NCBI GenBank assembly: GCA_031216915.1
Contig: CM062294.1
Coordinates: 160,659,455 to 160,723,454, forward strand
Source of the DNA: Pictodentalium vernedei
Taxonomy: Eukaryota > Mollusca > Scaphopoda > Dentaliida > Dentaliidae
Direction of reading: 5' to 3'
Length of the DNA stretch: 64,000 bases
In this document: positions 1 to 11,405 of the stretch, piece after piece
Position numbering within the stretch: the first letter of the stretch is position 1
Layout of the letters: each line of letters begins with the position of its first letter
Position numbers and translations under genes: made by a program
Notes under the pieces: model-generated
The model's database searches: none
What the model was told of the DNA's origin: nothing
Seen by the model: only the letters and a program-made list of their open reading frames with translations

Positions 1-240
1 GGCAGGGGTAGATTACTTGAAGACATGCGCACCATCGAAGTGCATTACGCCTTAGTACACGGCGTCATCGTGCCCCCATGTGAACAATCCAATCGGGGTT
101 AAGTGCCTTGCCCGAGGACACAAAGCGGGAGCCCAAATCGATCGCTCAGACGGTCACCCATCCAAGGACTAACCGGGCTCGACGTCGCTTGACTTCGGTG
201 ATCTGAATAGAACCGGTTACCGCAACGCCACCGCGCCACC
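1..240 (-). mobile_element. 5S rRNA-headed SINE, cut by the window start
   Basis: Read on the minus strand, the head resembles the 5S rRNA internal promoter: GATCACCGAAG, then GAGCCCGGTTAGTCCTTGG and ATGGGTGACCG. This parallels the 5S run GATCTCGGAAGCTAAGC...GGCCTGGTTAGTACTTGGATGGGAGACC. The body follows, with GGGCAAGGCACTTAACCCC and CATGGGGGCACGATGACGCC. The 3' half lies outside the window. The same head and body recur at 10763, 41421 and 63253. 5S-derived SINEs (SINE3 type) are an established class transcribed by Pol III; activity here is not shown. Confidence 0.85.
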
Positions 241-582
241 TTTTGAATGACCAAAGAAAATGACCCAGCTACACTCATTTCAAAGCCCTGCGTGATTGAT
301 TTTGCGAATAATGATGCTACTGAGCTTAAATGGCAATATAATGACATCATGATGGTGATATGTGTTTGTGTTTTCGCTGTACATGTGCGACAGGCGATAC
401 TATGCTAAAGTTCGATAATAGTTCCAAACCATCATTTATAGCTCATCGAAAACTGGATATCGTTTTCATTTAAGGTTTACTAACGGATCCGCTTTTCGCA
501 CGTATTTGACTGATTGAAGTATTTAAGATTCGTCAGTAAAATTTATACATGTTTCTTTATTGATCGTTGATGTCCCTTTCAG
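241..582. other. no gene recognised
   Basis: AT-rich spacer between the SINE and the first MITE. I see no coding pattern, splice-flanked exon or repeat shared with the rest of the window. Confidence 0.5.
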
Positions 583-899
583 TACAGTTAAAACTGGAAG
601 TCCTGTCACGACCTGTGGGGTTATCTAGGCTTAATTGCGCGTAGGAACTGCGCGCAATTGCCATACCGAATGGCATCCAAATCATGGCAGGCTCTCCTGG
701 TTACTCATAGCAAACACAGGAAATGTTTCTGCCAATGGACCTCCGGGTTACCCGGAGGTCCATTGGCTGAAACATTGCTTGTACATAGGCCATATGTACA
801 GAATTTAATAGCCTTACTAAGGCCATAACGCGTAGATTAGCGCGCAGATTTATTGTGCTATTTGTACGCATTCCATGACAGGACTTCCAGTTTACTGTA
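583..899. mobile_element. TA-flanked MITE with terminal inverted repeats and a central hairpin (family A)
   Basis: Left end TACAGTTAAAACTGGAAGTC continues CTGTCA; right end TGACAGGACTTCCAGTTTAC continues TGTA. The two are inverted repeats of about 24 bp with two extra bases on the left. Ends in TACAGT...ACTGTA suit a Tc1/mariner-type MITE with a TA target duplication (inference). It is 317 bp and has no coding capacity. The interior holds a smaller stem (AATTGCGCG...CGCGCAATT, about 632-658) and the long hairpin at 722-776. No second copy was found in the window. Confidence 0.75.
722..776. repeat. near-perfect hairpin at the centre of the MITE
   Basis: GCCAATGGACCTCCGGG (731-747), loop TTA, then its exact reverse complement (751-767). 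The stem extends outward by nine more pairs with one mismatch, giving about 26 bp with a 3-nt loop. Confidence 0.95.
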
Positions 900-988
900 C
901 ATATGTGTAAGCCAAGATTCCAACACAATGGTGAAGTTAGCTCAATATTAGCTCATCGTTCAAAATATGTTACCCACTGTAGAGGACT

Positions 989-1220
989 TATTGTGCGACC
1001 GCCGTGGACTGGTCACTTTACAACGGTGAGCGATATATCCACGGACTCAATAATATTAGATTCCAAACACTAATCACAGGAATAATCATCAAAAATTTAA
1101 TTAATGAAACACCGGTTACAACATTTTTGCTGCTGATGGGTTTTATTATCTGTTACACGCATGCGTGGACATCACTGCCCTCGCGTGGATTTCGACCAGT
1201 CCACGGTGAAAGGTACAGTA
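989..1220 (-). mobile_element. MITE family B, copy 1 (inverted orientation, degraded ends)
   Basis: Ends carry CCGCCGTGGACTGGTCA and GACCAGTCCACGG in inverted orientation. The interior (ATTAGATTCCAAACACTAAT...AATAATCATCAAAAATTTAATTAATG) is the reverse complement of the interior of the copies at 13537 and 14877, so this copy lies in the opposite direction. It is non-coding. Confidence 0.75.
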
Positions 1221-1272
1221 TACCCAAGCGTTAGTTACGGGTCCTATTTTACCAGTAACACAATCTTGTTTA

Positions 1273-3562
1273 TCACATAAAACAAGCGTGGCCATTTATA
1301 GGATCAGTAGTATACAAGATGCCGTTGGGTTTTACCTTTCTCATTTCAACTGTGGCACATTGTGGGAATGTGACTCCCTCGGATGTTTCCATCTCAACAA
1401 ACTCTTGGTATTCACGTTCAAATTTGTAAAATTCACGTTCTCCGAGAGATGCATATTCACTGCACTCCATAACGAAGTGGCATTCTGTCTCCACTGCACC
1501 TGAGCCGCACACCGCGCAAAAAGCCTTCACTTACGGGGATGGGTGGTAGAATATGCCTCCCCTCTTTTTTCATAATTTTGCGGTTACTTACACGCAAACG
1601 TGTAAATATGTTTCTCGCCTCGGGGGATGTTGTATAGATCAAATAAGGCTCCAGGTGACATTTGTTCTTAAACTCTCGATTAGTTCTCAGTTCATTTTTT
1701 CCAGTCTTCCTCTTCTTATGAAATATAGTATCATAAAAATTATTTAAATGGGTCTCTTTCAAATTTTCTCTTAGTGTTATGCATTTCAAATATTGAAACG
1801 GGCTCTTCTGTTCAGATTTATTTTGAGAATTATAATTGGCTATAAGCCTCTGATAATTAACCAACATCGAGTCCGGCATAGTGTAATTCTCGGATTCAGT
1901 TCTAGCCTTTGATAGTAAGGAAGGGCTTTGGAGATCATATAGTTTTGCTACAAACTTTTGGATTTTGACATCTATGTGCAGTGGGTACTGTCCAAGTGAA
2001 GCTCTCACTGCATGGTTCGATGATTTATTGTTCACACCCAGGACTAACTTACAGAACTGAATATGAATGGTTGCTCTTGGCGATTTATCAATATTAGTAT
2101 CGGTTTTTTTTTTTATAAACTATATTTTATTCGTCATGAAATAGTTTAGTATACAGACATATTCCTATGTGTATACCTCACCGATACATAAAATATCCAT
2201 TTTTAATTTAACAACAATGGTGCGTAAACAAGTGCAGTGTTGTGAAGTTTGTTCTAGACATAGTTTACTATCAATCAAAGTTTCTGTCAAACTAACATGT
2301 GGCATAAGTCTTGATAGGACTCTTAAGTCTGATAATGGCATCGGTGATTTCCGGGACCCATAATTCACTGCCGTATAGGAAGATAGGTTTTATCAGGATG
2401 TTGAATAGTTTTAAGGAAACCGAAACAGGCGGAAGGCACTTTCTTTTAAAGTTGGTGTTCAGGCTGAAGAGGTCTTTTAAACCTTTCAGTTTCAGATCTT
2501 GTTGCGCATTCTGTAGTTTACCGTTGGATGTAAACGAAAGTCCCAGGTATGTGTACCGATGAGCGTGCATATGTTTGCAATATGGAAACTACAGGGCTCC
2601 TTATTCTTTCGCGATTGAGACATCATAACTCTAGTTTTATTAATATTTACGCCAAGTGTGTTTTCAGTGCTGTAGGCGTTCAAGTTATCCAGTGCCCTCT
2701 GTAGGCCCCGAGACGAGTTTGAGATGATCGCTAAATTGTCGGCAAATAGCAAGTGACTTAGATTCGTGGTATGTAGACGGGCGGAATCACATTTTTCATC
2801 AAAGATTAAGCCAATGTCGTCGATAAACATTTTGAAGAGCGTAGGCGAGATAACATATCCATGTCTGACACCAACCGTTGACATTAAGGGTGGGCTTAAT
2901 TCTCGCAAAGCTTTTATTTGATAGTAACTTGAGCTATATAGGGACTTCAAAATTCTAAATACATTATCCCGTATACCGAGGTGGTGCAGTTTATCAAAAG
3001 GAATGTTTCTATCAACAGTATGAAATGCTTTTCTGAAATCCACAAAAATAGCATATAACGGTTGTTTAAGTTTTTTTATATTTATTTATTTCTGTTTTAA
3101 CCCTTTACCCAACGTGACGGCCAAAACTGGCCAGCGCTATTCACAAACATCGCCAATTAATTTTCATTATTTTTTCATTTTTTGTCTCAAAAACATAGGT
3201 TATGACCCTTCTTTGGAACGAGCTCGTTCCAATGAGGGGTTATAACCTATGTTTTTGGGATAAAAATGAAAAAAAAAATAGTTCTTCAAGAATTTTGTTT
3301 GCACGTATCGTGTGCATTCCATGTCAGATAAAGGATTAAGAATAAAGGCGCTCTCAATAGAACTACGGTATTTTCTAAAACCAAAATGATTATCACTAAT
3401 CAAGGAATTATCTTCAAGATAGGTATTAATCCTCTCGTTGATAGCTCTGTTGAATAGCTTAACCAGAGCACCGGCTCTATAATTATTGGGATCGTTCGAA
3501 TCACCCTTCTTAAATAATGTGGTGCGATTTACTCCATGAGAGGGGATAAAGATGTGATTCAA
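1273..3562 (-). pseudogene. LINE (non-LTR retrotransposon) reverse transcriptase, broken; interrupted by a TTAA MITE
   Basis: Minus-strand RT relic in several frames. 3562-3340 has LFKKGDSNDPNNYR (RT motif region 0/1) and HFGFRKYRSSIESAF. 3058-2570 has AIFVDFRKAFHTV, GVRHGYVISPTLF and the active-site block LLFADNLAIIS, where the usual FADD is FADN, so a catalytic Asp is lost. 2570-2292 has YLGLSFTSNG and KPIFLYGSELW (thumb). 2035-1457 and 1530-1273 carry a C-terminal zinc motif, CAVCG...ECHFVMEC. The 5' endonuclease part is missing and frame changes separate the blocks. The MITE at 3097-3339 splits the RT between the AFILN and LYAIFVDF blocks. Clade is uncertain; the C-terminal Cys/His motif is seen in several animal LINE clades. 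Long dead. Confidence 0.88.
3097..3339. mobile_element. palindromic TTAA MITE, family C copy 1
   Basis: Starts TTAACCCTTTACCCAACG and ends GTCAGATAAAGGATTAA, so TTAA flanks inverted CCCTTTA ends. The centre is the self-complementary GGAACGAGCTCGTTCC with arms that extend to GGTTATGACCC/GGGGTTATAACC and CAAAAACATA/TATGTTTTTG. A TTAA target with CCC...GGG ends suggests a piggyBac-like non-autonomous element (inference). It sits inside the LINE RT at 1273-3562. Confidence 0.85.
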
Positions 3563-4079
3563 ATATCTTTCTTATGACCAGTGACCATTAAGAAAAAGTT
3601 TTGAACTTCGAAAAGTTATTCATCTGTTCAACTTCAATAAATGATTTGTTTCACAACACGATCACATTATTTTATATGGAATATGGAATATTGTTCTGTT
3701 CGATCACAGTTTCTGTATACATCGTCAAAAGCTATAGTTTTCTAAAGGAATACCCCGATTATTATATAAACAGAAGTAGAGCATTTTTTTATTTACAAGC
3801 GTTTCGGCTCCATTCGGCTTTGAATTATTGTATGTTTTAGTCATACCGCATTTTAAAATAAATGATTTCATGACTGAATGGAGTCGGTCCGATTTGAAAC
3901 GAGTTTTTTTTTCAAGAAAACATGTGATAAAAGTAAGGTATCAGCCTTACAAGCCAAGTTAAAAAAATGTTTATTGCTGCAGTTTCGAAGCGACAAAGTC
4001 AACAATTTGAATAGTTTCAATCAATAGCTATTATATTCGATTCGATCAAAATTCGCAGGTCCCAAATTGAACCAGCGTC
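3563..4079. other. no gene recognised; holds one half of a direct repeat
   Basis: The stretch CGACAAAGTCAACAATTTGA plus AT.GTTTCA.TCA.TAGCTA (about 3980-4028) recurs at about 5408-5455. TTCGATTCGATCAAAATTCG...AGGTCCCAA (4036-4066) recurs near 5650-5690. The two copies flank the tandem array 4080-5170. Confidence 0.55.
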
Positions 4080-5170
4080 TCATCAGGCCAGGTGTTTATG
4101 CGAAAAAGCCCAATTCATGTTTACGTGAATCATTTGTCACCTTTGATACTACTCCAGGCTCACACTATGTTTGTTTTATTAAAATCAAGATACCAAATCC
4201 AAATCGTCTTATCTCAGTTGCCATCCGCCCTTGATTTCCCTCTGAGTTCAACCAGGGTCTGTTTTGGACCGGTTTTCATGCAAATGAGCCCGAATCACGA
4301 GAACACGAGTTATCTGTCGCCTTTGTAACCACTCCAAAATCGTACCTTTCTTAATCGCCATCATCCACTGAACTCTGTATGTGCTCAACCTGGCGGCGAC
4401 CCACCCTGGTTTTCATTCAGACAAGCCCCACATCATCATAACATAACTCATTTGTACCCTTGGGAAAACTCGAGGCTCTCAATATATATTTTTTATTGAA
4501 AGCTGAGCACAACTGGATCTTTCTTATTTGAACATAGGATACGTTCTTCTGGTGCCCGACCCGCCATGGTTTCCATGAAGACAAACCCACATCGTGATAC
4601 TCATTACTTACTTTTGAGACAAGTATTGGATACCAAGATATGGATTTTATTGCAATCTGGTCCCAAAAGCTGAATTTTGTAAGATTCTTCCCACTGGGAA
4701 CGTCGGGAGTGCTCAGCTATTATCCGGCCTGCCCCTGTTTTCGATAACACGTGTCGTTAGTTACCTTTGAGACGACTCGATGCTCTCAAGATATGATTTG
4801 TTATTGGAATTCTGGAGTAAAAGCAGGCTTTCCCTAGTAATCACGATGCCCCCCCCCCTCCCCCCCCCCCCTATCATCATGACAGGAATCATTAGTTAAT
4901 CTGGAGACCACTCCAGCTTTTCAAGGTATGGGTTTTATAAAATACTGGGCCCAAGATCAGACTTTTCTTATTCGCCATCTCCCTGTGAACTCCGGATGCG
5001 TTCAACCAAGGCCCAGCGTAGCCTGATTTTCATCAAAACGAGCCCGCATCATGACAACATGAGCAAATGGTTGCCTCTTAGTCCACTCCAGCCTCTCAAT
5101 ATACGAGTTTTATTGAAATCCGGGTTTAAAAACGAGCCCGAATCAAGATAATATTAATCACCTTTCAGAC
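4080..5170 (+). repeat. degenerate tandem array, about 7 units of roughly 150-165 bp
   Basis: The phrase 'catgag/ttaTTTGTCACCTTTGA.AC.ACTCCAGGCTCTCAATAT...TTTTATTGAAATC' recurs near 4125, 4305, 4445, 4605, 4760, 4890 and 5060, each followed by CTTATT.G.CATC and 'ttttCAT...GAGCCC.CATCA'. Units have diverged strongly. A C-rich tract (4850-4872) interrupts one unit. No coding potential. Confidence 0.7.
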
Positions 5171-5681
5171 CACAGTGGGTTCAGAGGAAATGCCACCGGA
5201 TAATAAATAGCGAATTTCGCCGAAATCGTTGTTTTCCATCCAATGGCAAATAGACACTGCCACCTTTGCAGCGACAAGGTGTAGTTCGTGACTAGGCCCT
5301 ACCCTGAGCGAGTAGCAAGGGATTAAAATGACACCAACGAATCTGATCTAGCAACACAACACAACCGAATCTCCATAGAACAATTTGGTGGTTGATTGTT
5401 TCCAAGGGACAAAGTCAACAATTTGAATAATTTCAGTCAGTAGCTAGTACACTAGCTTATATCTCAATTTATAGTGTGGGAAGTGGTGAGACGAAAACTG
5501 CACTGTACATAATTGTCTGTCTTTTAATAATCGGGGTTATTATTTTAGTAAAAAAAATAACTTTTCTTTTTTATGATGTATCTATTAACTGTAATTCAAT
5601 TTGAAATTCAATTCGAAATTCGATTCGTTTTCACCAGTTCGATTCGATTATCGATTCGATCAAAATCGGCAATATTGACAG
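5171..5681. other. no gene recognised; second half of the direct repeat
   Basis: Contains the second copy of the direct repeat described at 3980-4066, followed by an AATTCGAATTCGATTCG-rich simple stretch (5590-5665). Confidence 0.45.
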
Positions 5682-5800
5682 GTCCCAAGATCTTTGTGGA
5701 CAGTAACGATCTTTATGCCCTTTCTGATGTCTGTTCGAGTAAACATCTTGGCACAATATCTACAGAACCGAGAATTCCGCATGTCTTTACTCGACAACAG
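5682..5800 (-). repeat. dispersed repeat G, copy 1
   Basis: Minus-strand sequence GATATTGTGCCAAGATGTTT followed by ACTCGAACAGACATCAGAAAG and CGTTACTGTCCACAAAGATC matches 21283-21400 (plus) and 22570-22690 (minus). Conceptual translation gives YCAKMFTRTD...VTVHKD here and similar peptides at the other copies. It may be a coding remnant of an unidentified element. Confidence 0.6.
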
Positions 5801-5984
5801 CCAGGACAAAAATGAGCTGAAATCTGAGCTCAAGCCCGCTGTATAGCTTTCCAGACGTAGCGTGAAGTATCGGTGTGTAGGAACCGTCACATTTCTCATA
5901 TAACTATCTTCTAAAGGTACACTCCAAAGATACCCGCATTAGGTATCCTCGAATATTACATCACCATGTCATAGGTATCCTCCA

Positions 5985-6330
5985 ATACCCGAATGTGCTG
6001 CGTATGATATGCGCACATTATACTAGCACACAAGTACATATCGGAACACATAGCATGTACCCATGTGCAGTATACGACGTGCGCACTTTGTGTATTAGCA
6101 TACAAACACATTCCATCAAGCTTATACCCCACGTTTGTGCAATCCCGTCTATGGTCTGTTTATGCCTGTAGAATACCCTTTTCACCGTATTTGCACATGT
6201 GTCGAATGTGATGTTCGCACATTATGCATCAGTACACAAGCTCATATTTGCACATCCAACGTGTGCTCGTTTGCTGAACGCGACGTGTACACACTGATAC
6301 GCATCGTGCACTGACGCACAGACACATCTG
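5985..6330 (+). repeat. minisatellite with ACACAAG-CACAT units
   Basis: Degenerate units of about 60-80 bp built on 'GTGCGCACATTATACTAGCACACAAGTACATAT...ACACATAGCATGTACCCATGTGCAGTATACGAC'. The same units occur inverted at 20905-21120. In both places the minisatellite lies a few hundred bases from a copy of repeat G. Confidence 0.6.
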
Positions 6331-6473
6331 GGAAAATCTTAAGTCATAACATAGCTTATAGATACATATGTAGAAGAAGAGAAGAGTATTCCGAAGAAAT
6401 TCGAACCATTGAAATTAATCGTATATAATGAACACGTCTTATAGCACAACATGCTACTATTTTAAGCCCTAGA

Positions 6474-6495
6474 TGATGATAATGATGATGATGAC

Positions 6496-6546
<51 letters not shown>
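6474..6546 (+). repeat. (GAT)n / (ATC)n microsatellite
   Basis: About 24 trinucleotides, mostly GAT, with a single GAC interruption. The poly-His reading frame across it on the minus strand is an artefact of the repeat. Confidence 0.95.
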
Positions 6547-6548
<2 letters not shown>

Positions 6549-7411
6549 ATTTTGCATTGTACGTACATGCATGCCATACAATCTAATAAGGTGGTACTAA
6601 AATATACGAAAATATTCAGACACAGCAGGGTGAGGTGTCATAACCAGATTGGCTCTTTACCTGACACCCCCACCCATCCCCCCCCCCCCCCGAAAAAAAA
6701 TCATGATGATGACGCATTGCAAAGGACTATGACAGTTAATCAGGATATGTATTAATGAGTATTATGTTTGTACGGAATTTTTAAGTATGCAGTTTTTATG
6801 ACCTAAATGATATGTGAGAGTGAGGTTTAGAAGCGAGGGTACATGTTTTTGCCTAATATCCTAGCGCTGGTTTTATTAAAAATGTACATGATAAAATCAA
6901 GATGCAATTGAACACAGCTGACTCGACAGAGCAGGAGGTCAGAAATGGACGAGACCACGAGACATACTTCATATATACTTCCAGTGGTTGGCATCAGTGA
7001 ACATGAGTAAATGAGATTAGGCACATGTTTTTTCACAACATGAAACTAGCACATGTTTTGAAAAAGATGAAGCTGAAACGGGACACGATACAGAAGCCAA
7101 CACTACAAATTCCCCCCCCCCCCCCCGCCCCCGGAAGTTTACTACGCACTTCCCCATAACCACATAAATCCTTCATGAGAGTAACCACCTTAAGAACACA
7201 AGTGGGGATACGCGACATGGTTGGCCCCAGATTAGGTATTAAGTGTTTGAATGGTCTGGACGTAATGTTCTCTACGGCTTTTAGTTTTAACGCTCGTCCA
7301 CGGATGGCACGCTTACCAAACTGAGCTCGAGCCAGGGGGTAAACTAGGAACAATTCAGGAGCCTGTTGAACGATATCACCTGAGCAGTCGTCGAGAGAAG
7401 AGATAATGGTA
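6547..7411. other. no gene recognised
   Basis: Unique-looking sequence with C homopolymers at 6678-6690 and 7113-7126. No exon or transposon motif recognised. Confidence 0.45.
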
Positions 7412-8290
7412 TTAGACAGAACAATCAGGGCAGTATGGATTGCTGCACTGAATATTTTGGAAATACGATTTTTTTTTTTTTAAACGAGTTTCTGTTGTCA
7501 ATAGTGCGAATCTCTTTGTTAAGTCCATTCCACAATTTGTAGTACAAATAGGATGGGAAGCAATCCAGCACCTTTGTCCTTGTTCTGTGTACCCGGAAAG
7601 ATCAGGCTGTCCAGTGGTTCTATTGGTTTGGTTATCATTGAGTCCAAAGAAATTACCGAAAGGGTATTGGTAAATTGACATGCAGCCAATCGAAAAAAAA
7701 TGTAAAGCATATAATTTGTCATTTACTTTGAGTATTTTATTCTCTATTAACAAAGGATCAGCGTTACCGTTATATCTTGTACTGTTTATTATATGTAGTG
7801 GTGGTTTCTGCATAACGAGGAGTCTATTCGTTGTTTTTGAATTACCCCACACATGTACTCAGCAAATCAGATGTTTGTGTATCGTGGCATAATAAAGCGA
7901 TTTTCAGACATCATGAGGGAGATAGATTTCCTACAATAACTCTTGTAGTTTTGGATGTTTTATTCATTGGAAAATTTAAATTTCAGTTTTTTTATAATAA
8001 AATCTATTGTTATTGTTAGAAGAGATTAGGAGCCCTTTTGACATGTATGGTTGGGGTTTTATCATTTTTTTATTGTGGTGTACTTGAGTTAATGGAAATG
8101 CTGTTTCAAGAGCATGTCGGAAAGTTTCAAGAAATACCTTATAAGCCATGTTAGGGCAATTTAGCTGAAAACAATCAGTAAAGTTACTTTGAGATAGTAA
8201 AAATTTAAAGGGGGCTATTATTTCTTGGTTTATTGTTCGTTTGAATTTAAGTAGTCCCTCTTCGTGAATTTTGTTTCTAATTGAAACAAG
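7412..8290 (-). pseudogene. LINE remnant: endonuclease-RT connector joined to the C-terminal tail, RT core deleted
   Basis: Minus strand, 8250-7990: YKVFLETFRHALETAFPL and YMSKGLLISSN, the block that lies between endonuclease and RT in jockey/CR1-type LINEs (usually ...FPL... and PWMTKGLLKS...). From 7830 to 7412 comes the post-RT tail: LHIINSTRYNGNADPLL, ILKVNDKLYALHFF, and then CGMDLTKR...LLTTETRLKKKKSYFQ, like WNSL...I...S...FK..LK.YF. The RT palm and fingers between them are absent, so an internal deletion is implied. Frames are broken by stops. Upstream residues to about 8290 continue the connector. Confidence 0.7.
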
Positions 8291-8449
8291 CCAAAGTGGT
8301 AAAATAGGATTATACCAGAGGCTAAATCTGTTTCGGTGAATGCGTGTATTTTATGAGTTGGGGGATTAGGTTAGGATTATACCAGAGACTGAATCAGACA
8401 AGAAGTTGGTGGCTTCGCTAAGTCCTTTTTCGGTGTTTGTGTATGTTTT

Positions 8450-8810
8450 CTGATTTGAAAACAAATGTTGCGTTGTTTGTGGTAATTATATTGAATCTTA
8501 TACAATCATACGCATCCTCGGAACATATTACCGACCGATTTCAGGTCTTTCGGTCACATAACAACCATGTACTACCACAGAATCAAACACTGCAGCCTCC
8601 AGTATACAAAACGGACTTGAGAAACATGTGTCACCCTAGCAACACGCTACGTATGCACAGTAAGACCATGCACCACTATGGGAATGACCGTTGAAGCTGG
8701 CTACCATGGAAACCAGACATAACGTAACTCGGTCACGTGACTGTAACGACATTTTCGCTTCAATCTATCCCTCATTTGGGGCCGATCGGGTACATGCTGT
8801 ACCACTGACG
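8450..8810 (+). repeat. dispersed repeat F, copy 1 (about 350 bp)
   Basis: Shared landmarks are GGTCACATAACAACCATGTAC, 'CCTCCAGTATACAAAACGGA', GTGTCACC.TAGCAACACG, and 'GGCTACCATGGAAACCAGACATAACGTAACTCGGTCACGTGAC'. Equivalent blocks occur at 22715-23075 and 58290-58600 (plus) and, inverted, at 20030-20430 and in the arms of 18199-18903. It is part of a foldback transposon family. Confidence 0.7.
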
Positions 8811-9211
8811 TCATATCCAACAGAGAACAATATAAAATTATTACTTCCAGGTGCGTTGAGGCTATATCCAGTTAAGGCAAACATATTTATGCAAAATTTC
8901 TTAATTATGAAATCGGTCTTATCTCTGAATAACACAGGCAGATGAAACATCAGCATGAAGGTGGTGCTACACAGAGCCCGACTTAATATTTATCTACATC
9001 TAAACTTTTAGCATAGGGTTCCAGTGATTCCTGAAAGACCGTTACCTCATTTTGGTGACCGCTGCTAACCAAGGCATGTAAAATAAAAAAAAAAACTGTC
9101 TATGGCGAATGTTTCTTCGGATATCCAAGAACAAAGCTAGGATATCAAGCAAGTCGATTTAACAGCAGCTTTAATAATTGAATAACATATTCAAATTGTT
9201 TTTTGTTTTTT
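8811..9211. other. no gene recognised
   Basis: AT-rich spacer between repeat F and the chimeric MITE. No feature supported. Confidence 0.4.
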
Positions 9212-9427
9212 TTAACCCTTTACCTAACATGAAATTCAGACGACACTTGCAAAAAAAATATTGAATAGCTATTATTTTAATTTTTTGTCTTAAAGGTTAT
9301 GACCCCTCATTGGGTCGAGGGACTATATTGTAAAACACTCGTGCGCATTCGCGCACTCGTGTTTGTACAACGTCCCTCACCTCTCATGAATTATTTCACG
9401 TAACCAGTCCAGTCAATAGATTACTCT
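9212..9427. mobile_element. chimera of MITE family C (left half) and MITE family D (right half)
   Basis: TTAACCCTTTACCTAACATG starts a family C copy that stops inside its arm at TATGACCCCTCATTGG (9299-9313). Without a gap the sequence becomes family D: GACTATATTGTAAAACACTCGTGCGCAT...GTACAACGTCCCTC...ATTATTTCACGTAACCAGTCCAGTCAATAGATTACTCT. Family D ends in AGAGTAATCGC/GCGATTACTCT. Confidence 0.8.
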
Positions 9428-10005
9428 CCATCAAATTGTTTTGGTTTTTATGAAGGGAAACGATATTGGTCCTGTATATTTTGAGTTCACGAGTGATACC
9501 GGATTTGGAAAATCAACAAATCTGTAGAGTAGGTGGATAAACAAACACATTCAGAAAATCGAATGGAAACTGTAAAAAAAATGTAGTGAAGATAGTTTCC
9601 AACGAAAAAATTCCTGTCCTTTGTGATATTCAGTGATAACGTGTTGGTCGAAATATGTCAGCAAACATTTTGTCATGTAATCATCACATGGCGTTTGTTC
9701 TCGTGCTTTTGTGGTACCCTGTTTGCAATAATGTCATACTACTAGTTGTGTTCCCGAATCTCATTATTGCATTCGAGAATGGGCAACAAAGAAATGGAAG
9801 CATGTTTTTTCCGATGTCGTAGTGGTTACTAGAATTCACCTGAAAATTTATGATGGACCCCCACTTATGTGGACATTTGTCTCCATTGTGGTATAAACAA
9901 TCATCACTCTGCGAGCTTTAGTTCGTTTCTAAAAATCATTCAACCTGACGTTTGATATGCTGTTGCGTTATCTGTATAAAACCTCAACAACACTGCACTG
10001 TCATT
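9428..10005. other. no gene recognised
   Basis: No repeat or coding pattern could be supported. Confidence 0.4.
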
Positions 10006-10009
10006 TCTA

Positions 10010-10302
10010 TCAGGTTTGATATCACCACACGTACCGAGTAGAAACCTTCGTTCGTCTGTCTCAAACAACTGATGTCAACCGGCATCAAAACTTCCCTCAA
10101 CAGACGATAGGCTTTCCACGATGCAGCCCCAACCCTTTGGAATTGACGACCAAGAGGTCTAAAATCCCCAAATACATTAATACATTCAAACCGCTTTTGA
10201 AAACTCATTTATATCTGAAAGCATTTCACAGTAGCGTGCTGTTTAACACAATACCATTTCTACTGTATAACCAAAGAGCACACTCTAGGTGGATGTGGTC
10301 TT
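10010..10302 (+). pseudogene. LINE 3' end (CR1/L2-like C-terminal tail)
   Basis: In shifting frames the plus strand reads AFHDAAPTLWN (10110-10142), then IKSPNTLIHSNRF and a KTHLYLKAFHS-type ending (10165-10230). This matches the usual post-RT tail ...FS..APTLWNSLP..IR......FK..LKTHLF..AF. The (AAT)n tract begins about 70 bases beyond, as expected for LINEs with short-repeat 3' tails. Everything 5' is missing. Confidence 0.65.

Positions 10303-11405
<1,103 letters not shown>

Noticed and set aside
6356..6577. Poly-histidine protein
   Set aside because: It is the (GAT)n microsatellite read on the minus strand; no coding evidence outside the repeat.
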